Assembly: GCA_021799555.1 (NCBI GenBank)
Contig: JAJZAG010000021.1
Span: 1 to 21,810 of the forward strand
Source of the DNA: Deltaproteobacteria bacterium
GTDB taxonomy: Bacteria; Desulfobacterota; Binatia; Binatales; Binataceae
DNA: 21,810 nt
Direction: 5' to 3'
Below, in pieces: positions 1 to 6,492 of the stretch. Under the pieces are notes generated by a model, which was not told the origin of the DNA, made no database searches, and saw only the letters and a list, made by a program, of their open reading frames with translations. The position numbers and the translations under genes were made by a program. Within the stretch, counting starts at the first letter, position 1. Each line of letters starts with the position of its first letter.

Positions 1-2
1 TT

Positions 3-629
3 TTCGCGCGGGTGATGTGGGGAGCAAGGCTGTCGCTCGGGGTCTCGGTTTCGGTGGTATTTTTTTCGCTGGTGGCTGGCGGCCTGATCGGCGGTGCGGC
101 GGCGATTGCGGGTGGGCGCGTGGACGGCATCGTCATGCGCGTGGTCGATGTGGTGCTTGCGTTTCCGGGGATTCTGCTTGCGATCGCGATGGCGGCGATC
201 CTGGGGCCGGGGCTGATCGATTTGGTGATCGCGCTTACCGCGATGGGATGGACCGGATACGCGCGGCTGGTCCGCGGCGAGGTGTTGTCGCTGCGCGAGC
301 GCGAATACGTGCAAGCCGCAAATGCGTTGGGAGCGCGGCCGGGCAGAGTGCTTGTGCGGCATCTGCTGCCGGCGGTGGCCGGACCGGTTGCGGTGCAAGC
401 GACATTTGGAATCGGCGGGATAATCGGGGCCGAGGCGGCGCTTTCATTTCTCGGGCTCGGAGTGCTGCCGCCAACGCCGAGCTGGGGAAATATGCTCGAT
501 GCGGGACGCGAGTTTCTGCTTATAGCGCCGCATCTGACGACCGCGCCGGGAGTGGCGATCGGGCTTGCGATTCTGGGCTTCAATCTGCTCGGCGACGGTC
601 TCGCCGCGATGGCGGGACGCTCGCGATAG
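3..629 (+). CDS. ABC transporter permease, DppC/OppC family (5' truncated by window)
   Basis: This is the inner-membrane permease subunit of a peptide/nickel-type ABC importer, and its start lies before the window. The reading frame is open from base 3, and the first residues (FARVMWGARLSL) match the conserved stretch that follows the first periplasmic region in DppC/OppC proteins, so the GTG/ATG codons near base 12-17 are internal. The EAA loop that docks on the ATPase is clear at about fragment residues 104-123 (QAANALGARPGRVLVRHLLP). The C-terminal family signature around 'PTPSWGNML' and the final 'FNLLGDGL' are also present. About five hydrophobic segments remain. The ATPase and binding protein are not downstream, so they must be upstream or elsewhere. 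The substrate cannot be told from this fragment. Confidence 0.93.
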   Translation, partial: FARVMWGARLSLGVSVSVVFFSLVAGGLIGGAAAIAGGRVDGIVMRVVDVVLAFPGILLAIAMAAILGPGLIDLVIALTAMGWTGYARLVRGEVLSLREREYVQAANALGARPGRVLVRHLLPAVAGPVAVQATFGIGGIIGAEAALSFLGLGVLPPTPSWGNMLDAGREFLLIAPHLTTAPGVAIGLAILGFNLLGDGLAAMAGRSR

Positions 630-736
630 CCGCATCGGCGCGCAGTGGGCGCGTGTGCACCGGCGAAATTTCGTGCTACAGGGGTATCGATCGGCTCAGA
701 GGAGCGGACCAGCGCAAGAGCCGAGAGCAATAGTCG

Positions 737-1753
737 ATGCAAATGGAACAGCGGGAAATGGTCGAGCGCCTGGCGCGCTTTATCGGCGAACAGGGCGGCT
801 TTGACAAGGTAGAAATCGAAAATTTACGGCGCATGGCGGGCGGCGCCTCGCGCGAGATCTGGTCGTTCGACGCGACGCTTAAAAAAGGTGCGGAGCAGAG
901 CAAGCGCGGGCTGGTTTTGCGCCGCGATCCTGGCGCGCACAAGATCGACACCAACCGTAGGGCGGAGTTCCTGGTGTTACGCGCCGCGTTTCGCGAGGGT
1001 GTGCCGGTGCCCGAAGTGCTGTGGGTCAGCGACGATCCGGAAGTCCTCGGCGCCGCGTTTTTCATCATGGAGCGCGTCGAGGGCGAAACGCTTGCGCGCC
1101 GGCTGCTGCGCGACGCCGAGTACGGGCAGGCGCGCGCGGCGATGCCGGCGCAGCTTGCGGAGATTCTCGCGAGGATTCACCGGATCGACCCGCGCAAGCA
1201 TCAGCTTGATTTTCTGACTGCGCCGGTCGAGAACGCGGCGCTGAGCGAGGTCCGACGATATGAGCAGAACTTCCGCGCGCTGGCGCTCGAGCCGCATCCG
1301 GCGTTCGAGCTGGCGTTTCGATGGCTCCTCGGGCGTATTCCGAAGACTCCGCGGCGGACGCTGGTGCACGGTGATTACCGGATCGGGAACGTGATCTTCG
1401 GACCGTCGGGGGTGCGATCGATACTGGATTGGGAGTTGGCCCATCTGGGCGACCCGATGGAGGACGTGGGGTGGATGTGCGTGCGGGCATGGCGTTTCGG
1501 CAACGATCGGATGCCGGTCGGCGGGTTGGGCACGCGCGAGGACTTCTTCGCGGCATACGAGAAGGCCAGCGGGCTGCCGGTCGATCCGGAAGCGGCGCGG
1601 TTCTGGGAAGTATTCGGAAATCTCCGCTGGGGGATTATCACGATCAGCCAGGCGCGCACACATATAGATGGGTTTGTCAAAAGCGTGGAATTGGCCAGTA
1701 TCGGGCGGCGGACCGCGGAGACCGAGCTCGAGCTGCTTAACTTGATCGAATAG
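737..1753 (+). CDS. Phosphotransferase family protein (APH/ACAD10-11 kinase-like fold)
   Basis: A 338-residue aminoglycoside-phosphotransferase-fold protein, resembling the kinase domain of ACAD10/ACAD11 and many bacterial 'phosphotransferase family' proteins next to acyl-CoA genes. Visible elements are a nucleotide loop (GGASRE, 35-40), a hinge region (FFIMERVEG, 108-116), the Brenner catalytic loop HGDYRIGN (211-218, Asp213 and Asn218) and the metal-binding LDWE (230-233). All catalytic positions are intact, so it is probably an active small-molecule kinase. The substrate is unknown; family context suggests hydroxyacyl or other lipid-like compounds. The ATG at 737 gives the family's normal N-terminus, but the ribosome-binding site is weak. 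A DUF6285 gene follows after 48 bases, a pairing often seen in such clusters, so they are probably co-transcribed. Confidence 0.92.
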   Translation: MQMEQREMVERLARFIGEQGGFDKVEIENLRRMAGGASREIWSFDATLKKGAEQSKRGLVLRRDPGAHKIDTNRRAEFLVLRAAFREGVPVPEVLWVSDDPEVLGAAFFIMERVEGETLARRLLRDAEYGQARAAMPAQLAEILARIHRIDPRKHQLDFLTAPVENAALSEVRRYEQNFRALALEPHPAFELAFRWLLGRIPKTPRRTLVHGDYRIGNVIFGPSGVRSILDWELAHLGDPMEDVGWMCVRAWRFGNDRMPVGGLGTREDFFAAYEKASGLPVDPEAARFWEVFGNLRWGIITISQARTHIDGFVKSVELASIGRRTAETELELLNLIE

Positions 1754-1801
1754 CGAGGCGCCGCGCGTGAATGGCGCGGCGAATCAGGGAACTATAGTCA
1801 G

Positions 1802-2224
1802 ATGCAGGATCGACCGAGCGCGATCGAGTTGCTCGAAGCCGCGGCCGATTTCGTCGAAGGCGAGATCGTGACGGCGACGCAAGGGCGGGTGCAGTTTCAG
1901 AGCCGCGTCGTGGCGAACGTGATGCGGATCGTCGCGCGCGAAATACGCGACGAGGATCGCTTTGCGCGCGCCGAGCTGCGCGCGCTTGCGGCGCTGCTTG
2001 GGCGCGAAGTTCCGCACGTGCACGGACTGGACGACGTTCGCGGCGCGGCGGCCAAACTCAACGAGGAACTGAGCGCGAAGATTCGCGCCGGCGAAGCCGA
2101 CAACGATCCGTTGCGCGGCCCGGCGCTGGGGGCAGTGCGAGAGATCGTCGAGAACAAGCTGCGGATCGCAAACCCGCGCTATCTGGAAGCCGACCTCGCG
2201 ATCCGTTCCGAACGCCGCGAGTGA
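1802..2224 (+). CDS. DUF6285 domain-containing protein
   Basis: A 140-residue soluble, mostly helical protein. The N-terminus (MQDRPSAIELLEAAADFVEG), the central pattern QFQSRVVANVMRIVAREI and the late NPRYLEAD are what I recognise as DUF6285, a family usually encoded directly beside 'phosphotransferase family' genes and acyl-CoA dehydrogenases. The biochemical role of the family is not established. I see no catalytic motif, signal peptide or membrane segment, so a partner or accessory role for the preceding kinase-like protein is plausible but inferred. The ATG at 1802 has a loose AGGGAA about 10 bases upstream, and the spacing to the previous gene (48 bases) fits an operon. Confidence 0.8.
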   Translation: MQDRPSAIELLEAAADFVEGEIVTATQGRVQFQSRVVANVMRIVAREIRDEDRFARAELRALAALLGREVPHVHGLDDVRGAAAKLNEELSAKIRAGEADNDPLRGPALGAVREIVENKLRIANPRYLEADLAIRSERRE

Positions 2225-2317
2225 ACAGCGCAAGGGCGGCGCACGTCTCGAGGCGGTGAGAGAACTGGTAGAGCTTTAGAAAAATTTGGCGATAAATTTC
2301 GCGTGGAGAATACTTCG

Positions 2318-3325
2318 ATGGCCGAGCGCAAAGTTATCCTGCTCGAACAGGACGATCTGATGCATCCGAATACGGGTGAGTCCAACTTCAACGAAAGTGC
2401 CTACTACAATTTCTACGATCGCCTCCGGCGCGCCGGAGGATTTGTGCGATTGGGCAATCGTCCGAACGAGGGCTACGCCGAAATGACGGTTTGCTTCTAT
2501 CTGCCTGACAATACCGTCGGCTTTATGTTCGGGCGTCCGAAAATTCAGGACAACCTCGCCCACGATGCGGGTGGACTGAAATTTCAAGTCGTGAATCCCT
2601 TCGAGCACCATCGCGTGACCTACCAGGGCAAGTTATGCATATTGAAGAATCCGCTGGAGATGGCCGAGCCGGCGGTGGCCTTTAAGAACAATCCATATGC
2701 GAACGCGAGCCTTGAAATAGACTATCGCGCGACGGCGCCGGGATGGGGCGGCGAGTTGCGCGAGAAATCGGGCGACAAATGGGTGTCGCTCCGTAATGAC
2801 GGCGATGCCGAGACGCAGTTCGCCAAGGGTCATCTCGAGCAGCTCGGACACGCGACGGGGCGTCTCGTCGTGGGCGCGACTGTATATGAAATTGACGGGC
2901 TTGGCCTGCGCGACCATAGTTGGGGTCCGCGCTACTGGCAGGCGCCCAAATATTATCGATGGCTGACGATGAATTTCGACGAAGATTTGGGCGGGATGGC
3001 GACGATTACCGTTAATCGCGATGGAAGCGAACGGCCGGGCGGATTTATCGCGCGCAAGGGGCGGCAGTTCGTGAATATCCACAAAGTTGACGTGCATACC
3101 GAATTCACCGGCGAGCAAAAGCTCCACGACCGGCTTCGCGTCACGGCATGGACCTCAGACGGCGGCGAGCCAATTCTGATTACCGGCAAAGTGATCGGGA
3201 TGATCCCGCTGCGCAACCGGCGCGCGGGGATGGTCACACGAATCGCCGAGGGGATGACCGAGTGGCGATGGGGCGACAAGGTCGGCTACGGGCTTTCGGA
3301 GTACCTCGATCACTTCGACGAATAG
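2318..3325 (+). CDS. DUF7065/DUF7064 domain-containing protein (tocopherol cyclase/CrtC-like beta-barrel)
   Basis: A protein of 335 residues with two lipocalin-like halves, recognised by the N-terminal acidic QDDLMHP start, the FMFGRPKI region and the C-terminal motif GLGLRDHSWGPRYW (about 195-208). This family is annotated as DUF7065 plus DUF7064 and is related to hydroxyneurosporene synthase/AttH-like proteins that bind hydrophobic ligands; no activity is proven for it. There is no signal peptide. I chose the ATG at 2318 over the GTG at 2303 because GGAG at 2305-2308 lies 9 bases before the ATG and because the family begins close to this point. It sits 93 bases after the DUF6285 gene, and an intrinsic terminator follows 27 bases after its stop. 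With the preceding two genes it probably handles a lipid or terpenoid-like substrate (inference). Confidence 0.85.
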   Translation: MAERKVILLEQDDLMHPNTGESNFNESAYYNFYDRLRRAGGFVRLGNRPNEGYAEMTVCFYLPDNTVGFMFGRPKIQDNLAHDAGGLKFQVVNPFEHHRVTYQGKLCILKNPLEMAEPAVAFKNNPYANASLEIDYRATAPGWGGELREKSGDKWVSLRNDGDAETQFAKGHLEQLGHATGRLVVGATVYEIDGLGLRDHSWGPRYWQAPKYYRWLTMNFDEDLGGMATITVNRDGSERPGGFIARKGRQFVNIHKVDVHTEFTGEQKLHDRLRVTAWTSDGGEPILITGKVIGMIPLRNRRAGMVTRIAEGMTEWRWGDKVGYGLSEYLDHFDE

Positions 3326-3352
3326 CGGCGATCGGGAATATAGCGGAGCTTC

Positions 3353-3388
3353 AAGGCCGCCGGGCGGACACGCTCAGCGGCCTTTTTT
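3353..3388 (+). terminator. Intrinsic terminator after the DUF7064 gene, overlapping the mtnA 3' end
   Basis: Perfect 8-bp arms AAGGCCGC (3353-3360) and GCGGCCTT (3377-3384) are separated by 16 bases and followed by a run of T (3383-3388). This is a standard Rho-independent terminator for plus-strand transcription. The right arm and T run also encode the last five codons of the convergent mtnA (MKKGR), so one stretch serves both genes. Confidence 0.8.
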
Positions 3389-4408
3389 CATCGCGGCGAG
3401 GCTCTTGCGATACGGAGGCCGCGCGATACCGCGCTCGGTAATTATCGCGCTGACAAGCTCGGCGGGAGTGACGTCGAAGGCGGGATTGAAAGCCGGGACT
3501 CCGCGCGGGACGACCCGCTTTCCGGCGAACTCGGTAATTTCGTTTTGCGCGCGTTCTTCGATAGGAATATCGGCACCGGAGCGGCAGTCAAGATCGATCG
3601 AAGACAGCGGAGCGGCGACATAAAATGGCACCCCGTGGCGCCGCGCCATCGCGGCCAGCGGATAAGTGCCTATCTTGTTGGCGACGTCGCCGTTGGCGGC
3701 AGTGCGATCGGTGCCGACGATAACACAGCTCACCGCGCCGCGCGCCAACACCGTCGCGGCCATATTGTCGGCGATGACAGTGACTGGAATCCGGTCCTTG
3801 TGCAATTCCCATGCGGTCAGCCGCGAGCCTTGAAGGAACGGCCGCGTCTCGTCGGCATACACGCTAATCTTTTTGCCCGCGTCACGCGCAGCGCGAATCA
3901 CGCCGAGCGCGGTGCCATAGCCGGCGGTCGCGAGAGCGCCGGCATTGCAGTGAGTCAGGACCGTCGCCGGACTGTCGAGCAGAGCTGCGCCGTGGCTCCC
4001 GAGCGCGCGATTGACGGCCAGATCTTCCTCGTAGATGGCGATTGCTTCCGCGACCATTCGGTCAAACAACCGAGATTTCTCCATCGACAGGCTCGCCTCG
4101 AGCGTCGTGCGCATCCGCTCGAGCGCCCAGGCAAGATTGACGGCGGTGGGACGCGTTGCGCGGAGGGTTCGCGCGACTGATTCGAACCGGGATATCGCGC
4201 TTCGCCCAGAGACGCCTTTCATACCGAGCGCGACCCCCATCGCGGCGGCGACACCGATCGCCGGAGCGCCGCGAATTACCATCGAGCGAATCGCCTGAGC
4301 GACGCCGCGATAGTCGCGATAGGTGCGAATGACTTCGCGGGCGGGAAGCAGGCGCTGGTCAATCATCCGCACCGCGCCGCCGCGCCATTCGATCGTCTTT
4401 ACCGGCAT
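3374..4408 (-). CDS. mtnA: S-methyl-5-thioribose-1-phosphate isomerase
   Basis: This enzyme converts 5-methylthioribose-1-phosphate to 5-methylthioribulose-1-phosphate in the methionine salvage pathway, in the cytoplasm. The 344 residues match the family length. Signatures are RGAPAIGVAAAMG (46-58), THCNAGALATAGYGTALG (152-169) with the catalytic Cys154, DETRPFLQGSRLTAWEL (186-202), and GTDRTAANGDVANKIGTYPLA (232-252) with the catalytic Asp234. The start is taken as the ATG at 4408 (MPVKTIEWRG, the typical family start); a TTG two codons upstream is possible. No other salvage gene (mtnB, mtnC, mtnK, mtnP) is in the window, so the pathway genes are scattered. The upstream same-strand gene is 103 bases away, and a hairpin lies in the gap. 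Confidence 0.96.
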   Translation of the reverse strand: MPVKTIEWRGGAVRMIDQRLLPAREVIRTYRDYRGVAQAIRSMVIRGAPAIGVAAAMGVALGMKGVSGRSAISRFESVARTLRATRPTAVNLAWALERMRTTLEASLSMEKSRLFDRMVAEAIAIYEEDLAVNRALGSHGAALLDSPATVLTHCNAGALATAGYGTALGVIRAARDAGKKISVYADETRPFLQGSRLTAWELHKDRIPVTVIADNMAATVLARGAVSCVIVGTDRTAANGDVANKIGTYPLAAMARRHGVPFYVAAPLSSIDLDCRSGADIPIEERAQNEITEFAGKRVVPRGVPAFNPAFDVTPAELVSAIITERGIARPPYRKSLAAMKKGR

Positions 4409-4431
4409 CAGCAATTACTCATTAGAACGAT

Positions 4432-4463
4432 GCGGATGCCGCCCGTTTCCGAGCAGCATCCGC
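4432..4463 (-). terminator. Inverted repeat between the coiled-coil gene and mtnA (possible terminator or leader hairpin)
   Basis: Perfect 8-bp arms GCGGATGC (4432-4439) and GCATCCGC (4456-4463) enclose 16 bases. Read on the minus strand it lies about 50 bases after the stop of the small coiled-coil gene and just before mtnA, but only a weak T-rich stretch (TCGTTCT) follows. It may be an inefficient terminator or an attenuator before mtnA. I do not see a SAM riboswitch. Confidence 0.4.
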
Positions 4464-4511
4464 AATTGAAGTAAATGAATCGGGACGGAAGCCGAACTGG
4501 AGAGCGCGGAT

Positions 4512-4904
4512 TTAGATGCGCTCGTAAAGTCCGCGCGCCTTGCGCTTGGCCATTCCGCTTTCGATCCATCGCGTGATCGCGGCGAAGATCTCCGAGGGGC
4601 GTTTGCCCTTGAGTCCGCGCACGCTGCGCACATCAGAGGCTTTGAACTGCTTGGGCACCTGTTGCAGGATCTCGCGCCAATTGATCCGGCCAGCGCCGAC
4701 ACGGCGCACGGGCTCACTTCCTTGTGCGCGCGCAACCGGTGTTCCGCCGATAAGGCGGCTGAGGTTAGATTCCTCGTCTTTCAGCCGCTTGAGTTCCGAC
4801 TCATGCTGACGAATCTGCTTTTGCAGATCACTCAATAGATCACGAGCCTGCTGCTGTACTTGTCGCAATGCCGACGTGATACCGTCTGCGCTCTTTCTTG
4901 GCAT
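4512..4904 (-). CDS. Small coiled-coil protein with basic C-terminal domain, function unknown
   Basis: A 130-residue protein. Residues 12-52 form a charged helix with heptad-like spacing (probable coiled coil, likely oligomerising); about 53-72 is a flexible linker. The C-terminal domain, about 73-130, begins INWREILQQVPKQF and continues through VRGLKGKRPSEIFAAITRWI to a basic KRKARGLYERI end. The two-part plan of coiled coil plus small basic helical domain resembles nucleoid-associated or winged-helix-type DNA binders, but this is inference and I cannot assign a Pfam family. I chose the ATG at 4904 because a strong AGGAG lies about 7-10 bases upstream (4911-4916 on the plus strand); an in-frame extension to 5087 is open but has no such site and is not protein-like. 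A good promoter with an inverted-repeat arm in its spacer lies 32-60 bases upstream. Confidence 0.8.
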   Translation of the reverse strand: MPRKSADGITSALRQVQQQARDLLSDLQKQIRQHESELKRLKDEESNLSRLIGGTPVARAQGSEPVRRVGAGRINWREILQQVPKQFKASDVRSVRGLKGKRPSEIFAAITRWIESGMAKRKARGLYERI

Positions 4905-4935
4905 GCACCTGCTCCTCTCATTTCGATGACGACTG

Positions 4936-4964
4936 CTTATCGAGCCAACGTTACACAATGTCAT
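4936..4964 (-). promoter_or_regulatory. Sigma70-type promoter for the coiled-coil gene
   Basis: On the minus strand, -35 ATGACA (4964-4959; 5 of 6 to TTGACA) is followed by a 17-base spacer and -10 GATAAG (4941-4936; 4 of 6 to TATAAT). The predicted start near 4929 gives a leader of about 25 bases ending in the strong ribosome-binding site of the gene starting at 4904. Confidence 0.55.
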
Positions 4965-5004
4965 TGGCGGCCACAAGACAGGATCTAGGATTGTGTAAAG
5001 TTGG
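4945..5004. repeat. 15-base inverted repeat, one arm inside the promoter spacer (putative operator)
   Basis: The arms are CCAACGTTACACAAT (4945-4959) and ATTGTGTAAAGTTGG (4990-5004), complementary at 14 of 15 positions, with a 30-base interval. The left arm fills most of the spacer between the -35 and -10 elements of the promoter at 4936-4964. The arm centres are 45 bp apart, about four helical turns. This layout suits two-site binding by a regulator, perhaps with looping. Alternatives are a cruciform or the ends of a tiny mobile remnant. The sequence pattern is direct observation; its function is inferred. Confidence 0.6.
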
Positions 5005-5531
5005 TATCTGGCGGAAATATCGTGATAGTGCGCGTGAGGGGGGATCTGAACTTGCCTGTCTATGGCTTCGGTGCGCGTGATTCGCATTAAGGGTCATCAA
5101 CCCGATTGAAAGCGCAGTGCTCAGTTTTGATTCCGTCCGCCGGTCGCGGGCGTGACCTGACTCGGCCAGAATCGAAAGCAAAGTATCAACTACTGACAGA
5201 GTGATCTCCGGAGATGACCTCAACACGGGTCGGTTCGCGAAGGTGTGTTGATAGTCATCGCGGCGACCACGCGAGCATTCCAGCGGCGGCGGTCGTTCCT
5301 TAACAAGGATGCGAATCGACGACCGGCGTCATTATCGCGCGACCGGCTGCGAACCCCGCAAAGGCGAAAAAATACTGATTGCCAATCCGCGGACTTTTGA
5401 GCGGTTCTAATCTTGTGCGGATACGTGGTGCGAACGCAAGTCGCCCGCCGGAGGATGCAATACGAGTCGGGGGTCGATATTTGTTTTGGTCGGCGGCACC
5501 CAAGCATTTTGCGGGAAGGGTATTCGGACGT

Positions 5532-5553
5532 GCCGGCGCTGTTTCTCGCCGGC
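5532..5553. repeat. Short perfect hairpin in the gene-poor stretch
   Basis: GCCGGCG (5532-5538) pairs perfectly with CGCCGGC (5547-5553) around the 8-base loop CTGTTTCT. There is no following T run on either strand, so it is not a classic terminator. It is one of several strong local stems that might belong to a structured RNA. Confidence 0.4.
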
Positions 5554-5637
5554 TTCGACTAGGTTTGCGTCCGGCGTAGCCAGGCGGCGAGCTAAATGCC
5601 CTAAAACAAAGCAAAAGCACTGAAATTGGGCGGCAAT

Positions 5638-5679
5638 CGGATGCCTTTGGACAGAACGCCGCCCCGCCGACGGCATCCG
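5638..5679. repeat. 8-bp inverted repeat in the gene-poor stretch
   Basis: CGGATGCC (5638-5645) and GGCATCCG (5672-5679) are perfect complements with 26 bases between them. The arm sequence is nearly the same as that of the hairpin before mtnA (4432-4463), which shares CGGATGC/GCATCCG. Function is unknown and the similarity may be chance. Confidence 0.35.
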
Positions 5680-5765
5680 TATGTCACCGCCGCTCCGCCG
5701 CCAGTAGATGGCGCTGCCAGTGGCGATCAGGGTCTTGGCTGAGCACGCCGATTGCTAATGGATAA

Positions 5766-5874
5766 AGGGTTAGCACCGCTGGAGCAGGGTCGGTCGTGGG
5801 TAAGTCCCGATTCTGAAGATTCAGTGTGCACAGTGAGTTAACCCTAGTGCCAGAGTCAGAGGGGGTTGGTGCTA
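5766..5874 (+). repeat. Two overlapping inverted repeats sharing one arm
   Basis: AGGGTTA (5766-5772) is complementary to TAACCCT (5839-5845), and the overlapping TAGCACC (5771-5777) is complementary to GGTGCTA (5868-5874). Because the left arms overlap, the two pairings would be mutually exclusive in an RNA. They lie just upstream of the predicted RRM promoter, so they would matter only for a transcript that starts earlier. Confidence 0.25.
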
Positions 5875-5892
5875 TGTTCACAATTCGCTCAG

Positions 5893-5901
5893 TGGTATAA
5901 G
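5893..5901 (+). promoter_or_regulatory. Extended -10 promoter for the RRM protein gene
   Basis: The sequence TGGTATAAG at 5893-5901 is an extended -10 element (TGn followed by TATAAG, 5 of 6 to TATAAT). No good -35 is present at the right distance, as is usual for extended -10 promoters. Transcription from about 5908 would give a 5' untranslated leader of roughly 130 bases before the ATG at 6042, a length seen in cold-regulated RNA-binding protein genes. Confidence 0.45.
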
Positions 5902-6041
5902 AATTTCCAACTTTAGAGGTGCGCGCCGTCAACCCCGTCCGTCCGATTATTCCCGCCGACACAATACGGAGTCAGTGCCACCGAAACGTGCCGCGCGTTC
6001 GAAGGGTGGGGAAGGCCTTGATAAGCGCCGGGGAGACGTTA

Positions 6042-6329
6042 ATGGGTCGCAGATTGTATGTAGGGAATCTGGCTTGGACGGTGACCGACCAGGATCTGCA
6101 AGAAGTGTTTTCGGAGGCTGGCACGGTCGATAGCTCGCAGGTGATCATCGACCGCGCAACGAACCGCTCGCGCGGATTCGGATTCGTTGAGATGGCCACG
6201 GATGAAGCGGCCGAGGCGGCGATCAAGAATCTCAACGGACGCGAGATCAAGGGGCGCCCGATTCGTGTGAATGAAGCACAGGCGCGCAGCAACGATCGCG
6301 GGGGACGTCCGAGTCAGCGCGAGCGTTAG
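6042..6329 (+). CDS. Small RNA-binding protein with a single RRM domain
   Basis: A 95-residue protein made almost entirely of one RNA recognition motif. RNP2 is LYVGNL (5-10) and RNP1 is RGFGFVEM (44-51), with the aromatic residues Tyr6, Phe46 and Phe48 that stack on RNA bases all present; a short Gly/Arg-rich tail (86-95) follows. Such stand-alone RRM proteins occur in cyanobacteria, Deltaproteobacteria and related groups, where several are cold-induced and may act as RNA chaperones. The ATG at 6042 is preceded by GGGGAGA (6030-6036) at good spacing; the frame is open upstream but not RRM-like. It appears to be monocistronic, with a promoter near 5893 and two hairpins directly after the stop. 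Confidence 0.95.
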   Translation: MGRRLYVGNLAWTVTDQDLQEVFSEAGTVDSSQVIIDRATNRSRGFGFVEMATDEAAEAAIKNLNGREIKGRPIRVNEAQARSNDRGGRPSQRER

Positions 6330-6353
6330 CGGCGGTTCGAAGCCGCCGCGTTT
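6329..6353 (+). terminator. Hairpin terminator directly after the RRM gene
   Basis: GCGGCGG (6329-6335) pairs with CCGCCGC (6343-6349) around a 7-base loop and is followed by GTTT. The left arm begins at the last base of the stop codon. The T run is short, but the very stable stem and its position support a Rho-independent terminator. Confidence 0.6.
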
Positions 6354-6358
6354 GAACT

Positions 6359-6379
6359 AGCTGCGCTTGAGGCGCAGCT
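6359..6379 (+). terminator. Second tandem hairpin after the RRM gene
   Basis: AGCTGCGC (6359-6366) and GCGCAGCT (6372-6379) form a perfect 8-bp stem with the 5-base loop TTGAG, five bases after the preceding terminator ends. No T run follows. It probably reinforces termination or protects the RNA 3' end. Confidence 0.45.
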
Positions 6380-6492
6380 CCGAGTCGGATTGGGTTTGAC
6401 CAGCATCCGCAGGTGTCAGGCCGCGCGAGAGATCACCGGCCCGCATCCAGCCTGACGTTTCGATCGTTCGAGCCATGCGCTAAATTTGAGGC

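Larger units (their letters stand above)
4905..6041. other. Gene-poor stretch of about 1.1 kb
   Basis: No reading frame here looks like a conserved protein: frames on both strands are short, overlap each other and are rich in Arg, Ser and Pro, as expected for random GC-rich DNA. The stretch holds the promoter and inverted repeat at 4936-5004, hairpin-forming repeats at 5532-5553 (GCCGGCG/CGCCGGC, 8-base loop) and 5638-5679 (CGGATGCC/GGCATCCG), a pair of overlapping inverted repeats at 5766-5874, and a probable extended -10 promoter at 5893-5901 before the RRM gene. I found no tRNA, RNase P, tmRNA or SRP RNA signature. It may hold an undescribed small RNA or the remains of a lost gene. Confidence 0.6.

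Noticed and set aside
17..733. A 238-codon plus-strand frame overlapping the ABC permease
   Set aside because: Shifted-frame shadow of the permease; Arg/Gly/Cys-rich translation with no domain, whereas the permease frame has the EAA loop and family ends.
977..1663. A 228-codon minus-strand frame opposite the phosphotransferase gene
   Set aside because: Antisense shadow; the plus strand carries intact kinase motifs and the antisense translation has no recognisable pattern.
4409..4511. Possible SAM riboswitch before mtnA
   Set aside because: Only one simple hairpin is present. The interval is too short and lacks the conserved core of known SAM-sensing RNAs.
5220..5676. Overlapping minus-strand frames of 89-106 codons in the gene-poor stretch
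   Set aside because: They overlap each other in different frames, have unbalanced composition and lack good ribosome-binding sites, so none is supported as a gene.
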